The position numbers and the translations under genes were made by a program. A stretch of 64,000 bases of DNA from SVEL01 sp045125245 (GTDB lineage Bacteria; Bacillota; Clostridia; Lachnospirales; Lachnospiraceae): assembly GCA_045125245.1 (NCBI GenBank), contig JBGVNF010000021.1:107490-171489 (forward strand), in the 5' to 3' direction. This document shows, one piece after another, positions 1 to 8,482 of the stretch; the first letter of the stretch is position 1; each line of letters opens with the position of its first letter. A model generated the notes under the pieces. The model saw nothing but the letters and a program-made list of their open reading frames with translations, did not search any database and was not told where the DNA came from.

Positions 1-172
1 AAGTCGGATTACCTTCAACTCTATTCATAAGTTCAGAATAATTACAATATCCATTTCTAGATAAATAATTATCCAATCTACCTGTAATAAGAGTTTTTTT
101 CTGACTTAAATCTATACCATAATTTTTTTTGATGTAATTGACAATCCTAATAAACTCACTCTCTGTTATCAT
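1..172 (-). CDS. CheR-type protein methyltransferase, N-terminal fragment (cut by window edge)
   Basis: The reverse strand reads from an ATG at 172 down to position 2 without a stop, giving 57 residues that begin MITESEFIRIVNYIKKNYGI. The spacing of F, I, GI, K and R-L residues matches the all-alpha N-terminal domain of CheR glutamate O-methyltransferases, which methylate chemoreceptors. An AAAGGG ribosome binding site lies a few bases upstream. The catalytic SAM-binding domain is outside the window, so the assignment rests on this short domain only. Confidence 0.55.
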   Translation of the reverse strand, partial: MITESEFIRIVNYIKKNYGIDLSQKKTLITGRLDNYLSRNGYCNYSELMNRVEGNPT

Positions 173-319
173 ATCAATTACCCTTTAACTAGTAGTTTTT
201 ATGCTACTATAAATTTTTTCGCCCGATTTCGTACTTGATTTAGAAATATGGGAAGTTATTTCTAAAGTACACATTCATAGTTCTATGATACCAAAAAATT
301 ACGATTTTTGCAATGATTT

Positions 320-1180
320 TTAATATATTAGTTTGATTATATACAATCTTCTACCATCTACTCCAAAGCACGAAAATGAGAGATTGGAAATTTCTGTGTT
401 TTTTAATGCACGCTTCCACACAGCTTCTTCAATCTCATCTTCACCACTCCATATAAATGAAATATTTGTTTTTTTATCTTTATCGCATTTCTTAATTATC
501 TCTTCTATTTCCTCAGTGGAATTACAAAAGCTTTTGTTTATTTTTACATAATCATATTTTGTGTCATTTGCCTCAGGTGTATTGTTTTTATTCCACTTAT
601 GATCCTTTTCTATAATCTCATCTGTAATATTCATATATAGATAGACTATCTCCTTTGTCTCAGGATTGGGATCATCATAAGTGACATCTACATGATACCA
701 GCTATTATCAAGCTTTATCATATTCCACGCGTGGGATATATCATTTTCTCCCACAGTTCCTGTTACGATTATACAATCAATATCTGCTATATCCATAAGC
801 ATCTTATAAGCTTTTGCATATCCTTCACAGACAGCTCTCCCTTTAACAAACACTCCGTATTCGCTAAAATCATCATCTGTCAATTCATCATTATCAATTG
901 CTTCCACGTTATATATACAATTTCTTATAATATAATCATGAGCTGCCACTGCCTTCTTAAAATCATTATCGCAGCTTTTTATATATAAATTATAAATTCT
1001 TGTAGCTTCATTAAATGCTTCTAAATCTTTATCTGTCAAATCCATGGTATCATTATTGAGATACATTTCTCTATAATCATACTCTTTGTCACTGTTTTCT
1101 TTATCAAATCTGTTTGTTGTCAAATTGCAACCGCTTAAAAGAAGCACAGAAACTGCTAAAATCGCTATTGTATATTTCAT
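320..1180 (-). CDS. Transglutaminase-like lipoprotein
   Basis: The 286-residue protein starts with a lipoprotein signal ending LLLSGC (Cys18), so it should be anchored outside the membrane. A transglutaminase-like (papain-fold) domain follows. It shows the Cys in GRAVCEGYA near residue 118, the His in SHAWN near 149 and the Asp in YHVDVTYDD near 164, in the right order for a Cys-His-Asp triad. Such domains act as cysteine proteases or amidases on wall material or peptides; the substrate is unknown. The start lies 7 bases after the stop of the rhomboid-like gene, so the two are probably cotranscribed. Confidence 0.75.
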   Translation of the reverse strand: MKYTIAILAVSVLLLSGCNLTTNRFDKENSDKEYDYREMYLNNDTMDLTDKDLEAFNEATRIYNLYIKSCDNDFKKAVAAHDYIIRNCIYNVEAIDNDELTDDDFSEYGVFVKGRAVCEGYAKAYKMLMDIADIDCIIVTGTVGENDISHAWNMIKLDNSWYHVDVTYDDPNPETKEIVYLYMNITDEIIEKDHKWNKNNTPEANDTKYDYVKINKSFCNSTEEIEEIIKKCDKDKKTNISFIWSGEDEIEEAVWKRALKNTEISNLSFSCFGVDGRRLYIIKLIY

Positions 1181-1187
1181 AAAAAAT

Positions 1188-2093
1188 CTATTCCCCTTTT
1201 TTTACATGTTCATGAGTAAATAAATGATCTGTACAATACTCATAGTTCCCCTCACATTTTGAACAATATCTAAACGCAAGATTTTCTGCATCCAATTCAG
1301 TTCTTCCGCATATAGCACACTTGTGTTTAGCAACTCCCTTATTCACCTTGACCTGTCTCTTATATTTAGTCTGTCTGCTTATGTGTTTTGGTGTAAAACG
1401 CATACCATGTCTTGAACCAAAATAAAAAAGTACAAAATTAAGCAATGATACAGCTATAGACACACAGCTAGCAATACATATCTCTCTTGTGTATTCGCCA
1501 CCTGTTTTTAAAATCATTTCATAAGGTGTATATCTGATAAGTAACATAAGCTTATATATAAAATCATAGCCCAAAATTACTATATCAACAATTGCAAGCC
1601 ACTTAAACTTAACAGGCACTACACCAAATATAAGTGCTTGTGCATTTGGAAATATAGCTGCACTGGCAAGAAAAGATGCCAGATTAATATATGATGTACT
1701 TACACTTATACTTATACCCGAGCCTGTTGCTAAAAGAGTTATAACATAACAAAGCATAGCTCCTACTGTCATAAACAGCCAGCCTGATAGCATGTAAAGA
1801 TTATACTTAAATGTTCCCCAATAATTTTCTAAAGTTGTACCAATCCAGAAATAAAACATAAACATAAATACCACAAATACATCTAGCTTCTGTGGCACAG
1901 TAATAATCCATGTAAAAAGTCTCCATACCTGTCCCTTACACACAAGTGCAGGATTCATAGTTAACATGTAATAAACATCTGGCATTACAAGACTCAAAAC
2001 ATAACCTATAGCATATGCTCCAAGAACATAATAAATCAAATTTTCTATTCCATATTTTCCATATTTCTTTTCTAGTTTATCAACAAATCCCAT
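1188..2093 (-). CDS. Rhomboid-family-like membrane protein with C-terminal zinc-binding tail
   Basis: The 301-residue protein has about six hydrophobic segments between residues 20 and 225. The pattern resembles the rhomboid fold, including a WRLFTW segment after the first membrane helix. The GxSG catalytic motif of rhomboid proteases is not visible, and the matching region is rich in small residues without GASG. This suggests a pseudo-rhomboid, which binds membrane clients rather than cutting them. The C-terminal 40 residues contain CAIC, CSKC and a following C/H cluster, a likely zinc ribbon. An AGGAGG site precedes the ATG. The family call is by pattern only. Confidence 0.6.
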   Translation of the reverse strand: MGFVDKLEKKYGKYGIENLIYYVLGAYAIGYVLSLVMPDVYYMLTMNPALVCKGQVWRLFTWIITVPQKLDVFVVFMFMFYFWIGTTLENYWGTFKYNLYMLSGWLFMTVGAMLCYVITLLATGSGISISVSTSYINLASFLASAAIFPNAQALIFGVVPVKFKWLAIVDIVILGYDFIYKLMLLIRYTPYEMILKTGGEYTREICIASCVSIAVSLLNFVLFYFGSRHGMRFTPKHISRQTKYKRQVKVNKGVAKHKCAICGRTELDAENLAFRYCSKCEGNYEYCTDHLFTHEHVKKGE

Positions 2094-2121
2094 AATATCC
2101 TCCTAAATATATCCTATATGT

Positions 2122-2157
2122 TAAAAACAAGGTTAAGATATTAAATCTTAACCTTGT
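2122..2157 (-). terminator. Intrinsic terminator after the 388-residue membrane protein gene
   Basis: A 13-bp perfect stem (2127-2139 with 2145-2157) is followed on the minus strand by a T-rich run. Confidence 0.75.
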
Positions 2158-2235
2158 ATAATAAACTATTCATCATTATATCATAATATTTACAAATATG
2201 AAGATAAATATATCAAATTTTCTTAAACATTGTAA

Positions 2236-3402
2236 TTAAAACATATTAGAAGAATCGTCACTAATACTTGTTCCGCCGATAAAAGTGTCTTCTGTTGTAA
2301 AAAGTCCATCATTATCTTCAAACTTCTTCTTTAATATAAAAGCAACTACAAGCAATAATACTGCAACTATAATACTTACCAATGCAATGTTACTTGTCAT
2401 ATTTTCCATCTTAGGAATATACTTATTTACAATATTTTCCAAAACATTTGCTGTAGCATCCTCACCTTCTATAGACGAGAGAATAAGTTTTCTTATAAAA
2501 TCAATAATCTTACTTACAACAAACATTACAACAGCTAATATAGCACCAGCCACTCCAATATTCTTAAATGCTTTATCAATATCTTTCTTATAAACAAAGA
2601 ACTGGAGTCCAATAAATACTACGCCAATAACAATTCCAAATATAATTGCCTTCATCATCGTGGCTAACAACAACTCTACAGCATCTACTATTCCCTTTAT
2701 ATCTGTATCTTTTCTAAAAGTATTTATCTGCTCATTAATCTCTACATTTGTTTCTTTAATAAGCTTATCAACCTTTCCCTCTATCTCAGGAATTACATTT
2801 GTTTTAACAGCTTCCTTTGCTTCGCTCTTAACTTCTTCTACATCAATATCTTCGATATTAACAGACTTTGAACCATATACTGTCTGCATCTGTTCTAAAA
2901 TCGGAGTTGTAACATCAATGTTATAATCCTTCTGATACTGAATAATGATACTATTATTCTTAAGACTCTCAGCATCTATAACCGAGCCATTCGCCTTTAA
3001 TTCTTCAATAACATCATCAACTGTCTTCTCAGACATATCTATTACGGCGTTCATACAGCTATCTTTAACCTGATATAAATCAACTTCCTTTTCATCAGTA
3101 ATAGCCTCAACCATAATATCAGTTACATCACTAATTACGTCCTCTGTTAGTAATGAATCGACCAATTCATCTGATACTTTATTCTCTGCATTAGGCTTAT
3201 TCTCACCAGAATCCTTTATGGACTCACTGACTATTTCTTGTACTATCTCGTCTAAGTCTAAACTTTTAATAAAAGATTTAATATCTTCTCCTTTTAAAAA
3301 GCTACTTCTTAAACATAAAAAAAGGCTTGTACAAATAAGTGTTACAACTAGAAAATATGTAAGCAAAAAGCCAACAAAAGCTCTACCTTTGCTCCTATTC
3401 AT
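2236..3402 (-). CDS. Multi-pass membrane protein with large extracytoplasmic helical domain
   Basis: I do not recognise the family. The 388-residue protein has one N-terminal membrane helix (about 8-28), then about 200 residues that are strongly acidic, lysine-rich and probably helical. Three further membrane helices follow near 245-268, 277-300 and 338-360, then a short acidic cytoplasmic tail. Topology suggests the long domain is outside the cell. An AAGGAGG site precedes the ATG by 7 bases. A terminator follows, so it looks monocistronic. No catalytic motif is visible. Confidence 0.7.
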   Translation of the reverse strand: MNRSKGRAFVGFLLTYFLVVTLICTSLFLCLRSSFLKGEDIKSFIKSLDLDEIVQEIVSESIKDSGENKPNAENKVSDELVDSLLTEDVISDVTDIMVEAITDEKEVDLYQVKDSCMNAVIDMSEKTVDDVIEELKANGSVIDAESLKNNSIIIQYQKDYNIDVTTPILEQMQTVYGSKSVNIEDIDVEEVKSEAKEAVKTNVIPEIEGKVDKLIKETNVEINEQINTFRKDTDIKGIVDAVELLLATMMKAIIFGIVIGVVFIGLQFFVYKKDIDKAFKNIGVAGAILAVVMFVVSKIIDFIRKLILSSIEGEDATANVLENIVNKYIPKMENMTSNIALVSIIVAVLLLVVAFILKKKFEDNDGLFTTEDTFIGGTSISDDSSNMF

Positions 3403-3503
3403 ATATATTCCTCCTTAAGTTCACATAAAATATATATTATATTACAATATTCGTTAAAATTTGACAAGTATAAAATTCCACTTGATATGGCACTTTCTTT
3501 CAA

Positions 3504-4241
3504 CTATTTATGCAAACTATGTGTGGTAACACCTTCTATTTTCGCATTAGCTATACATTTTTTAAATATCTTCCAGAAGCCCTGTCTTGTCATCTGTTTA
3601 CCGAAACAATTCATAAAAAGATATCCTTCATCTTTATCTTTTAGGAATTTATCACGACCAAGCTGGCCGTATGTCATAAGTGCTTTATTTACAGACCATC
3701 CAAAAGGAAGCGTCTTATCTTTTTTTGCTCCATGAACTGTCACATAATTATAATCAAGGTTTACATCATCAACCTTAAGATTAATAATCTGAGTAACCTT
3801 AAGCTCTGCATCATATAAAAGCTCAATCATTGCCTTATCTCTAAGTGCAATCTCATCTTCACCTTTTATGCTATCTAAAATCTTTTTTACCTCTGCCTTA
3901 GATATAGTCTTACTTCTAGTTTTCTCCTTCTCAAGCTCAGGCATATTTACATTTTCAGTTGGTTCTCTTTTTACGTAACCATTATTAATCATACATCTAA
4001 AAAATGTCTTTATAGACGAAATAGTTCTAGCTATTGTAGCCGGTGATTTACCCTGCTTTTCCATATACAGAATGTATGAATTAATACTTGTAGCAGTAAT
4101 CTTCTCCAAATCTGTAATACCTTGACTATAGAAATATTCCTTCATTCCTTCTAAATCTCTTCTGTAACATTCTAAAGTATTCTTAGACGCACGTTTAACC
4201 GTCATTAAATAATTGATAAAAAACAAAATTTTACTTTCCAT
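3504..4241 (-). CDS. XerD-like tyrosine recombinase homologue, truncated and lacking catalytic residues
   Basis: The ATG at 4241 (AGG upstream) gives 245 residues. Residues 1-85 are a SAM-like core-binding domain (SKNTLECYRRDL). The rest matches the first half of the tyrosine recombinase catalytic domain. The Arg of the ELLYATGLRVSEL-type motif is replaced by Lys (ELLYDAELKVTQI). The protein stops just after THSLHK, where family members continue with HxxR, H/W and the nucleophilic Tyr. Translating past the TAG gives no remnant of those motifs. It sits beside spoIIM, where a XerD gene is often found in clostridia. It is either a decayed recombinase or a retained DNA-binding or partner protein. 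Confidence 0.7.
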   Translation of the reverse strand: MESKILFFINYLMTVKRASKNTLECYRRDLEGMKEYFYSQGITDLEKITATSINSYILYMEKQGKSPATIARTISSIKTFFRCMINNGYVKREPTENVNMPELEKEKTRSKTISKAEVKKILDSIKGEDEIALRDKAMIELLYDAELKVTQIINLKVDDVNLDYNYVTVHGAKKDKTLPFGWSVNKALMTYGQLGRDKFLKDKDEGYLFMNCFGKQMTRQGFWKIFKKCIANAKIEGVTTHSLHK

Positions 4242-4336
4242 ACTATACCTACCATTATATTTACAATCAAAATGTACATATAGTATAAGCAAAAATATGT
4301 TTTCGCGCAAGATTATTTTATGTAAACTTATAAATT

Positions 4337-4951
4337 TTATGTAAACATACTAATTACTATGGGTAAATTACCATATGCCTCCAATAAAGCAGTTCCAAAT
4401 ATTAACCCAAATTCAACAACACATCCCTTACATATCCCCGTAACAAGCCTCTTATTATCAATCAACTGTCTTACATTGCTACCAAAATATATAGAAAAAA
4501 TAAATAATGGCACATATAAAAAGTAGTGCGGAAATATGGACATAATATATATAAGCAGACCACCCTTTCCATAAGCTATAGTTGCTGCTCCTACAAGAAA
4601 TGAAATATTTATTCCTTTAATAATACATAATATCCCACATATACCTTTTCCTTTTATTAAAGCTATAAGAAAAATTACAAAAAAAGATTGAACACTGTAT
4701 TTTCTCATACAAAATAAAAAGAAATCCTTTTTACTTAGCGTTTCAATAGATGATATTTTAAAATCACTTATTATATATTCACTATATATTCCGATTTTAC
4801 CTGCCAATTCTTCACCTAATATATTAAATAAAAAAGTTCCACCTACAATTCCTATAAGAAACAAAAAGAACAGACGATGACTTTCCTTAAACTTCATCGT
4901 CTGTATTCTTAAACCTTTTGTATTTGCAAATATATTTTTAATATTAATCAT
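4337..4951 (-). CDS. spoIIM: Stage II sporulation protein M
   Basis: SpoIIM is an integral membrane subunit of the SpoIIDMP machine that thins septal peptidoglycan so that engulfment can proceed. The 204-residue protein has about five hydrophobic helices. It shows the SpoIIM-like region FFVIFLIALIKGKGICGI and the later segment YGKGGLLIYIMSIFPHYF, which resembles the family's G-P-H motif. Length fits the family. A GGGGTG site precedes the ATG. The neighbouring XerD-like and Nudix genes repeat a common clostridial arrangement. Confidence 0.8.
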   Translation of the reverse strand: MINIKNIFANTKGLRIQTMKFKESHRLFFLFLIGIVGGTFLFNILGEELAGKIGIYSEYIISDFKISSIETLSKKDFFLFCMRKYSVQSFFVIFLIALIKGKGICGILCIIKGINISFLVGAATIAYGKGGLLIYIMSIFPHYFLYVPLFIFSIYFGSNVRQLIDNKRLVTGICKGCVVEFGLIFGTALLEAYGNLPIVISMFT

Positions 4952-5012
4952 CTTTACACCCCTATAATATATATTCCTTTAAATATATGATATAAGGACA
5001 AAGTTATGATTA

Positions 5013-5549
5013 TTATCTGCAATATTTATTATAATAAGTCATTATTGCTGAAATAGTTTTGCTATCCTGTATAGTTGAACTGTATACCATATCAACCAAT
5101 TCATCTATAGTATATTCCACAACGTCCACGAATTCACCCTCATCAAGGTGCTGAGCTGTCTTTTGAAGATTTTTCGCAACATATATCTCTATCTGCTCAT
5201 TACAAAAAGCTATAGTGGTTCTAATCGTGATAAGATGCTCTAAATCCTCAGATTTATAGCCTGTCTCTTCCTCTAATTCCCTTGCAGCGCATACTATACC
5301 TGGTTCATCCTTACCGTTTAATCCGCCTGCTGGAATCTCTATTGTAAATCTGTCAAGAGCATTTCTATACTGCTTAACCATAAGAATCTTGCCATCATCC
5401 CTTACTGGCAATACTGCAGCTGCACCATTATGACCGATAAAATCATAATTGTGAACAAGACCATCAGGACCTTGTACCTTATCTTGATAAATATCAATTA
5501 TAGCGCCTTTATATTTCAACTCTCTACTAATTCTTTTTAATGGCTCCAT
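5013..5549 (-). CDS. nudF: Nudix hydrolase, ADP-ribose pyrophosphatase type
   Basis: It hydrolyses ADP-ribose and related nucleoside diphosphate sugars to AMP and a sugar phosphate in the cytoplasm. The 178-residue protein carries the Nudix box with key residues REL-EE-TGY (about residues 89-97) in the frame GX5EX7REUXEEXGU. The preceding IEIPAGG segment is typical of ADP-ribose pyrophosphatases. An AGGAGG site lies upstream. The exact substrate cannot be told from the sequence. Confidence 0.85.
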   Translation of the reverse strand: MEPLKRISRELKYKGAIIDIYQDKVQGPDGLVHNYDFIGHNGAAAVLPVRDDGKILMVKQYRNALDRFTIEIPAGGLNGKDEPGIVCAARELEEETGYKSEDLEHLITIRTTIAFCNEQIEIYVAKNLQKTAQHLDEGEFVDVVEYTIDELVDMVYSSTIQDSKTISAIMTYYNKYCR

Positions 5550-5582
5550 AGTCTTCCTCCTGCAATTAATATATGATAAAAA

Positions 5583-6386
5583 CTATTTTCTCTTAAAGCC
5601 TTCAGCTACACCAAAGCATGCATCCGTAGCCTTTATAATACTATTTCTAAATCCATACTCTTCTAATGCTGATACAGCCGCTATAGTTGTTCCACCTGGT
5701 GAACATACCATATCCTTTAATTTTCCTGGATGCTCCTTTGTCTCAAGAACCATCTTTGCAGCTCCCACAACAGTTTGAGCAGCCATCTCATATGCTGCAT
5801 CTCTTGGCATACCATACTTAACAGCACTGTCTGCCAATGCCTCTATAAACATATATACATATGCAGGTGAGCTTCCACTTACACATGTTACTGCGCTCAT
5901 AAGACGTTCCTCTACAACCTTATATTTTCCAAAGGAAGAGAAAAACTTCTCTATAACATCCTTCTCTTCAAAATTAAGCGCTGTCTGATCATAACAAACA
6001 CCTGTCATACCTTCACCTAAAAGTGCTGGTGTATTAGGCATTGCTCTAACAATTCTTGCATCAAAGCCTAAGGCATCCTTCAAAGAATCAATACTTATAC
6101 CTGGCGCAATAGAGATTACCACATGATCCTTCTTGATAATATTTTCAATATTTTTAAGAACCGAAGCATAAAACTGTGGTTTAACAGCTAATACAACAAA
6201 TTTTGCACTATTAGCAAGCTCCGCATTAGTAAGAACATGCATAACTCCTGTTTCCTTAGAAACCTTCTCCACTCTTTCTGTACTTACATCTGTAAAGATT
6301 AAGTCTTCCTTAGGGAATATATTTAATGCACCCTTAAGCATTGCATATCCCATATTACCCATTCCAATAAATCCAATCTTTGCCAT
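5583..6386 (-). CDS. proC: Pyrroline-5-carboxylate reductase
   Basis: ProC reduces 1-pyrroline-5-carboxylate to proline with NAD(P)H. The ATG at 6386 (MAKIGFIGMGNMG) is preferred over the upstream TTG because GGAGG lies 8 bases before it; it gives 267 residues. The N-terminal GFIGMGNMG is the Rossmann dinucleotide loop. RAMPNTPALLGEG is the substrate-binding segment, and the C-terminal SPGGTT near residue 230 is the P5CR signature. It lies downstream of the aminotransferase gene but is separated from it by a terminator. Confidence 0.93.
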   Translation of the reverse strand: MAKIGFIGMGNMGYAMLKGALNIFPKEDLIFTDVSTERVEKVSKETGVMHVLTNAELANSAKFVVLAVKPQFYASVLKNIENIIKKDHVVISIAPGISIDSLKDALGFDARIVRAMPNTPALLGEGMTGVCYDQTALNFEEKDVIEKFFSSFGKYKVVEERLMSAVTCVSGSSPAYVYMFIEALADSAVKYGMPRDAAYEMAAQTVVGAAKMVLETKEHPGKLKDMVCSPGGTTIAAVSALEEYGFRNSIIKATDACFGVAEGFKRK

Positions 6387-6423
6387 TACTTTATCCTCCA
6401 ATTATAAATCACATTTTTGTATT

Positions 6424-6454
6424 CAAAAATCGAGCAGGAATTGTACCTGCTCGA
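6424..6454 (-). terminator. Intrinsic terminator after the aspartate aminotransferase-like gene
   Basis: A 9-bp GC-rich stem (6430-6438 with 6446-6454) is followed on the minus strand by five T residues. It lies between the aminotransferase stop and proC. Confidence 0.85.
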
Positions 6455-6462
6455 TATTATCA

Positions 6463-7662
6463 TTATTTTAATTCACTAAGGAACTGTTCAATTCTTGTAA
6501 CACCCTTATCAATCTGCTCAACAGAGATTGCATAAGAAAGACGAATATGATTCTCAAATCCGAAATCTGCACATGGTACTACTGCTACATTATACTCATC
6601 AATTAATATTCTAGCAAACTCAGCAGCTGTCTCTATCTTGTTACCCTTATATGTCATATTAAGAGTATCTGTCACATCAACAAATACATAGAACGCACCT
6701 TCTGGCTCAAGTGTAGAAACATATGGCATCTTTGCGAATCTATCATACATATACTTTCTTCTCTTATCAAACTCGCCAAGCATCATCTTAACAGTAGACT
6801 GGTCACCCTTTAACGCCTCGACAGCAGCCTTCTGAGCGATTGAGTTTGGATTAGATGTCTGATGACTCTGAACACTACCCATAAGCTTAGCAACCTCCTC
6901 TGAAGAACCTGTGTAACCGATTCTCCAGCCTGTCATAGCATAGCTCTTAGCAAGACCACTAACTGTTATAGTTCTCTTATAGATTTCTTCATTGAAAGAT
7001 GCAATACTTACATGCTTCTTTCCATTATATACAAGGTACTCATACATTTCATCTGCAACAACATAAATATCATTCTTTACAGCATAATCAGCAATTGCTC
7101 TAAGTTCATCCTCTGTATAAATCATACCTGTAGGGTTACTTGGTGTATTTAAGATAAGAGCCTTTGTCTTGTCTGTTGTAACAGCCTGTAACATCTCTAC
7201 ATTAACCTTATATCCAGTTTCCTTCTCTCCTCTTACAAATACAGGAACACCATCAGCAAGCTTAACGATTTCTGGATAGCTTAACCAATATGGTGCAGGA
7301 ATGATAACTTCATCACCTGGATTTAAAATTACAGAAAATACATTTGTTAATGAATGCTTTCCACCATTGCTAATAACAATCTGTGAAGGCTTATAATCAA
7401 GACCATTAAAGTTCTTAAACTTCTCACAGATAGCTTCCTTAAGTTCAGCAATACCTGAAGCTGGTGTGTATTTTGTAAATCCACTATTGATAGCTTCAAT
7501 AGCTGCTGTACAGATATTATCTGGTGTATTAAAATCAGGCTCACCTGCGCCGAAGCCAACTACGTCAACGCCCTGTGCCTTAAGTTCTTTTGCCTTTGCT
7601 GTAATTGCTAATGTTGATGAAGGCTTAACTGCCATAGCCTTCTTTGATAATGTTAATGCCAT
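6463..7662 (-). CDS. aspC: Class I pyridoxal-phosphate aminotransferase (aspartate aminotransferase type)
   Basis: It moves an amino group between aspartate or another amino acid and 2-oxoglutarate, using PLP. The ATG at 7662 gives MALTLSKKAMAVKPS and is chosen because AAGGTGG lies just upstream; an 18-residue extension has no site. The 399 residues include GFGAGEPDF near the start, NTPSNPTG, the PLP lysine in SGLAKSYAMTGWRIGY and the C-terminal arginine in IRLSYA. These are typical of the subgroup Ib enzymes of Firmicutes. Substrate specificity is not settled by sequence. Confidence 0.88.
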   Translation of the reverse strand: MALTLSKKAMAVKPSSTLAITAKAKELKAQGVDVVGFGAGEPDFNTPDNICTAAIEAINSGFTKYTPASGIAELKEAICEKFKNFNGLDYKPSQIVISNGGKHSLTNVFSVILNPGDEVIIPAPYWLSYPEIVKLADGVPVFVRGEKETGYKVNVEMLQAVTTDKTKALILNTPSNPTGMIYTEDELRAIADYAVKNDIYVVADEMYEYLVYNGKKHVSIASFNEEIYKRTITVSGLAKSYAMTGWRIGYTGSSEEVAKLMGSVQSHQTSNPNSIAQKAAVEALKGDQSTVKMMLGEFDKRRKYMYDRFAKMPYVSTLEPEGAFYVFVDVTDTLNMTYKGNKIETAAEFARILIDEYNVAVVPCADFGFENHIRLSYAISVEQIDKGVTRIEQFLSELK

Positions 7663-7786
7663 AATTAGTACCACCTTAATTCTATGTATTTCCTTAACAA
7701 GTCCAAAATTACTCATTAAAGCTTGGTATATTATAATATAATAAAGTTATAAAGTCTATCCATTTTTGATTTTTTTTAAAATCATA

Positions 7787-8368
7787 CTATATATCTAGTG
7801 AATTACTGTCTTTACTATATTTTTTTCCGTTGAGAATATATGTATTATTCTGATTATTGTTCTGATAATCATTCATTCTATAATTGTCATTCATATTATA
7901 CTGAGTATTCGTATTATAATTCATATTGGGATTCATATTAGTATTCATATTAGGATTCATATTATGGTTCATATTTGTATTATAATAACTATTCATATTA
8001 ACGCCATTAAAATATGAATCATTAGCATTATCTTCCCTTTTCTTTAATGCACTAACTACAAGTACTATGCCTATAACAAATATTCCTACTCCAACAAGTA
8101 AGAATATTATCTGTACAAAGTTAAACGCATTATTAGCATGGGAAAAGTCATCAAAGTCATCAAAATCATCAAATTCATCATCAAATTCTTCTAATATAAT
8201 TCCATTATCAATGTCCGCTATGATATCTTCTTTCATAATTATACTGTTTCCGCCTTGTCTCATATTAACCATACATACTAATATGCTGCAAAATATAATG
8301 CTAAAAACAATCATCGATATACCTGCAAATAGCTTTGCACTCTTTTCTCCATTATTTCTTCTAATCAT
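7787..8368 (-). CDS. Small membrane protein with acidic Asp/Phe repeats and Asn/Met-rich C-terminus
   Basis: I do not recognise the family. The 193-residue protein has an N-terminal membrane helix (about 12-33), an acidic stretch of repeated D-D-F units (about 58-74) and a second helix (about 85-108). The tail is built of short MN-P-N-M-N-T-type repeats ending NGKKYSKDSNSLDI. The acidic loop lies between the helices, probably outside the cell. The low-complexity tail would be cytoplasmic and disordered. The coding repeats are reflected in tandem DNA repeats at about 7900-7980, which could vary in number. Confidence 0.65.
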   Translation of the reverse strand: MIRRNNGEKSAKLFAGISMIVFSIIFCSILVCMVNMRQGGNSIIMKEDIIADIDNGIILEEFDDEFDDFDDFDDFSHANNAFNFVQIIFLLVGVGIFVIGIVLVVSALKKREDNANDSYFNGVNMNSYYNTNMNHNMNPNMNTNMNPNMNYNTNTQYNMNDNYRMNDYQNNNQNNTYILNGKKYSKDSNSLDI

Positions 8369-8420
8369 ACTTTACCTTTTACCCTTTTCCTTTATTAATA
8401 TTCCTAAATTGAATAGATTA

Positions 8421-8453
8421 TTCTTAAAAGCGGCCAGGATAACCTGACCGCTT
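8421..8453 (-). terminator. Intrinsic terminator after rny
   Basis: An 11-bp stem with one wobble pair (8428-8438 with 8443-8453) and a 4-base loop is followed on the minus strand by CTTTT. It lies 30 bases past the rny stop. Confidence 0.85.
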
Positions 8454-8482
8454 AAACAAACTGGAAAATAACGTATTAATAA

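Noticed and set aside
7880..7990. Short tandem repeats that could suggest a CRISPR array
   Set aside because: The units are a few codons long, have no unique spacers and encode the MN-rich protein tail.
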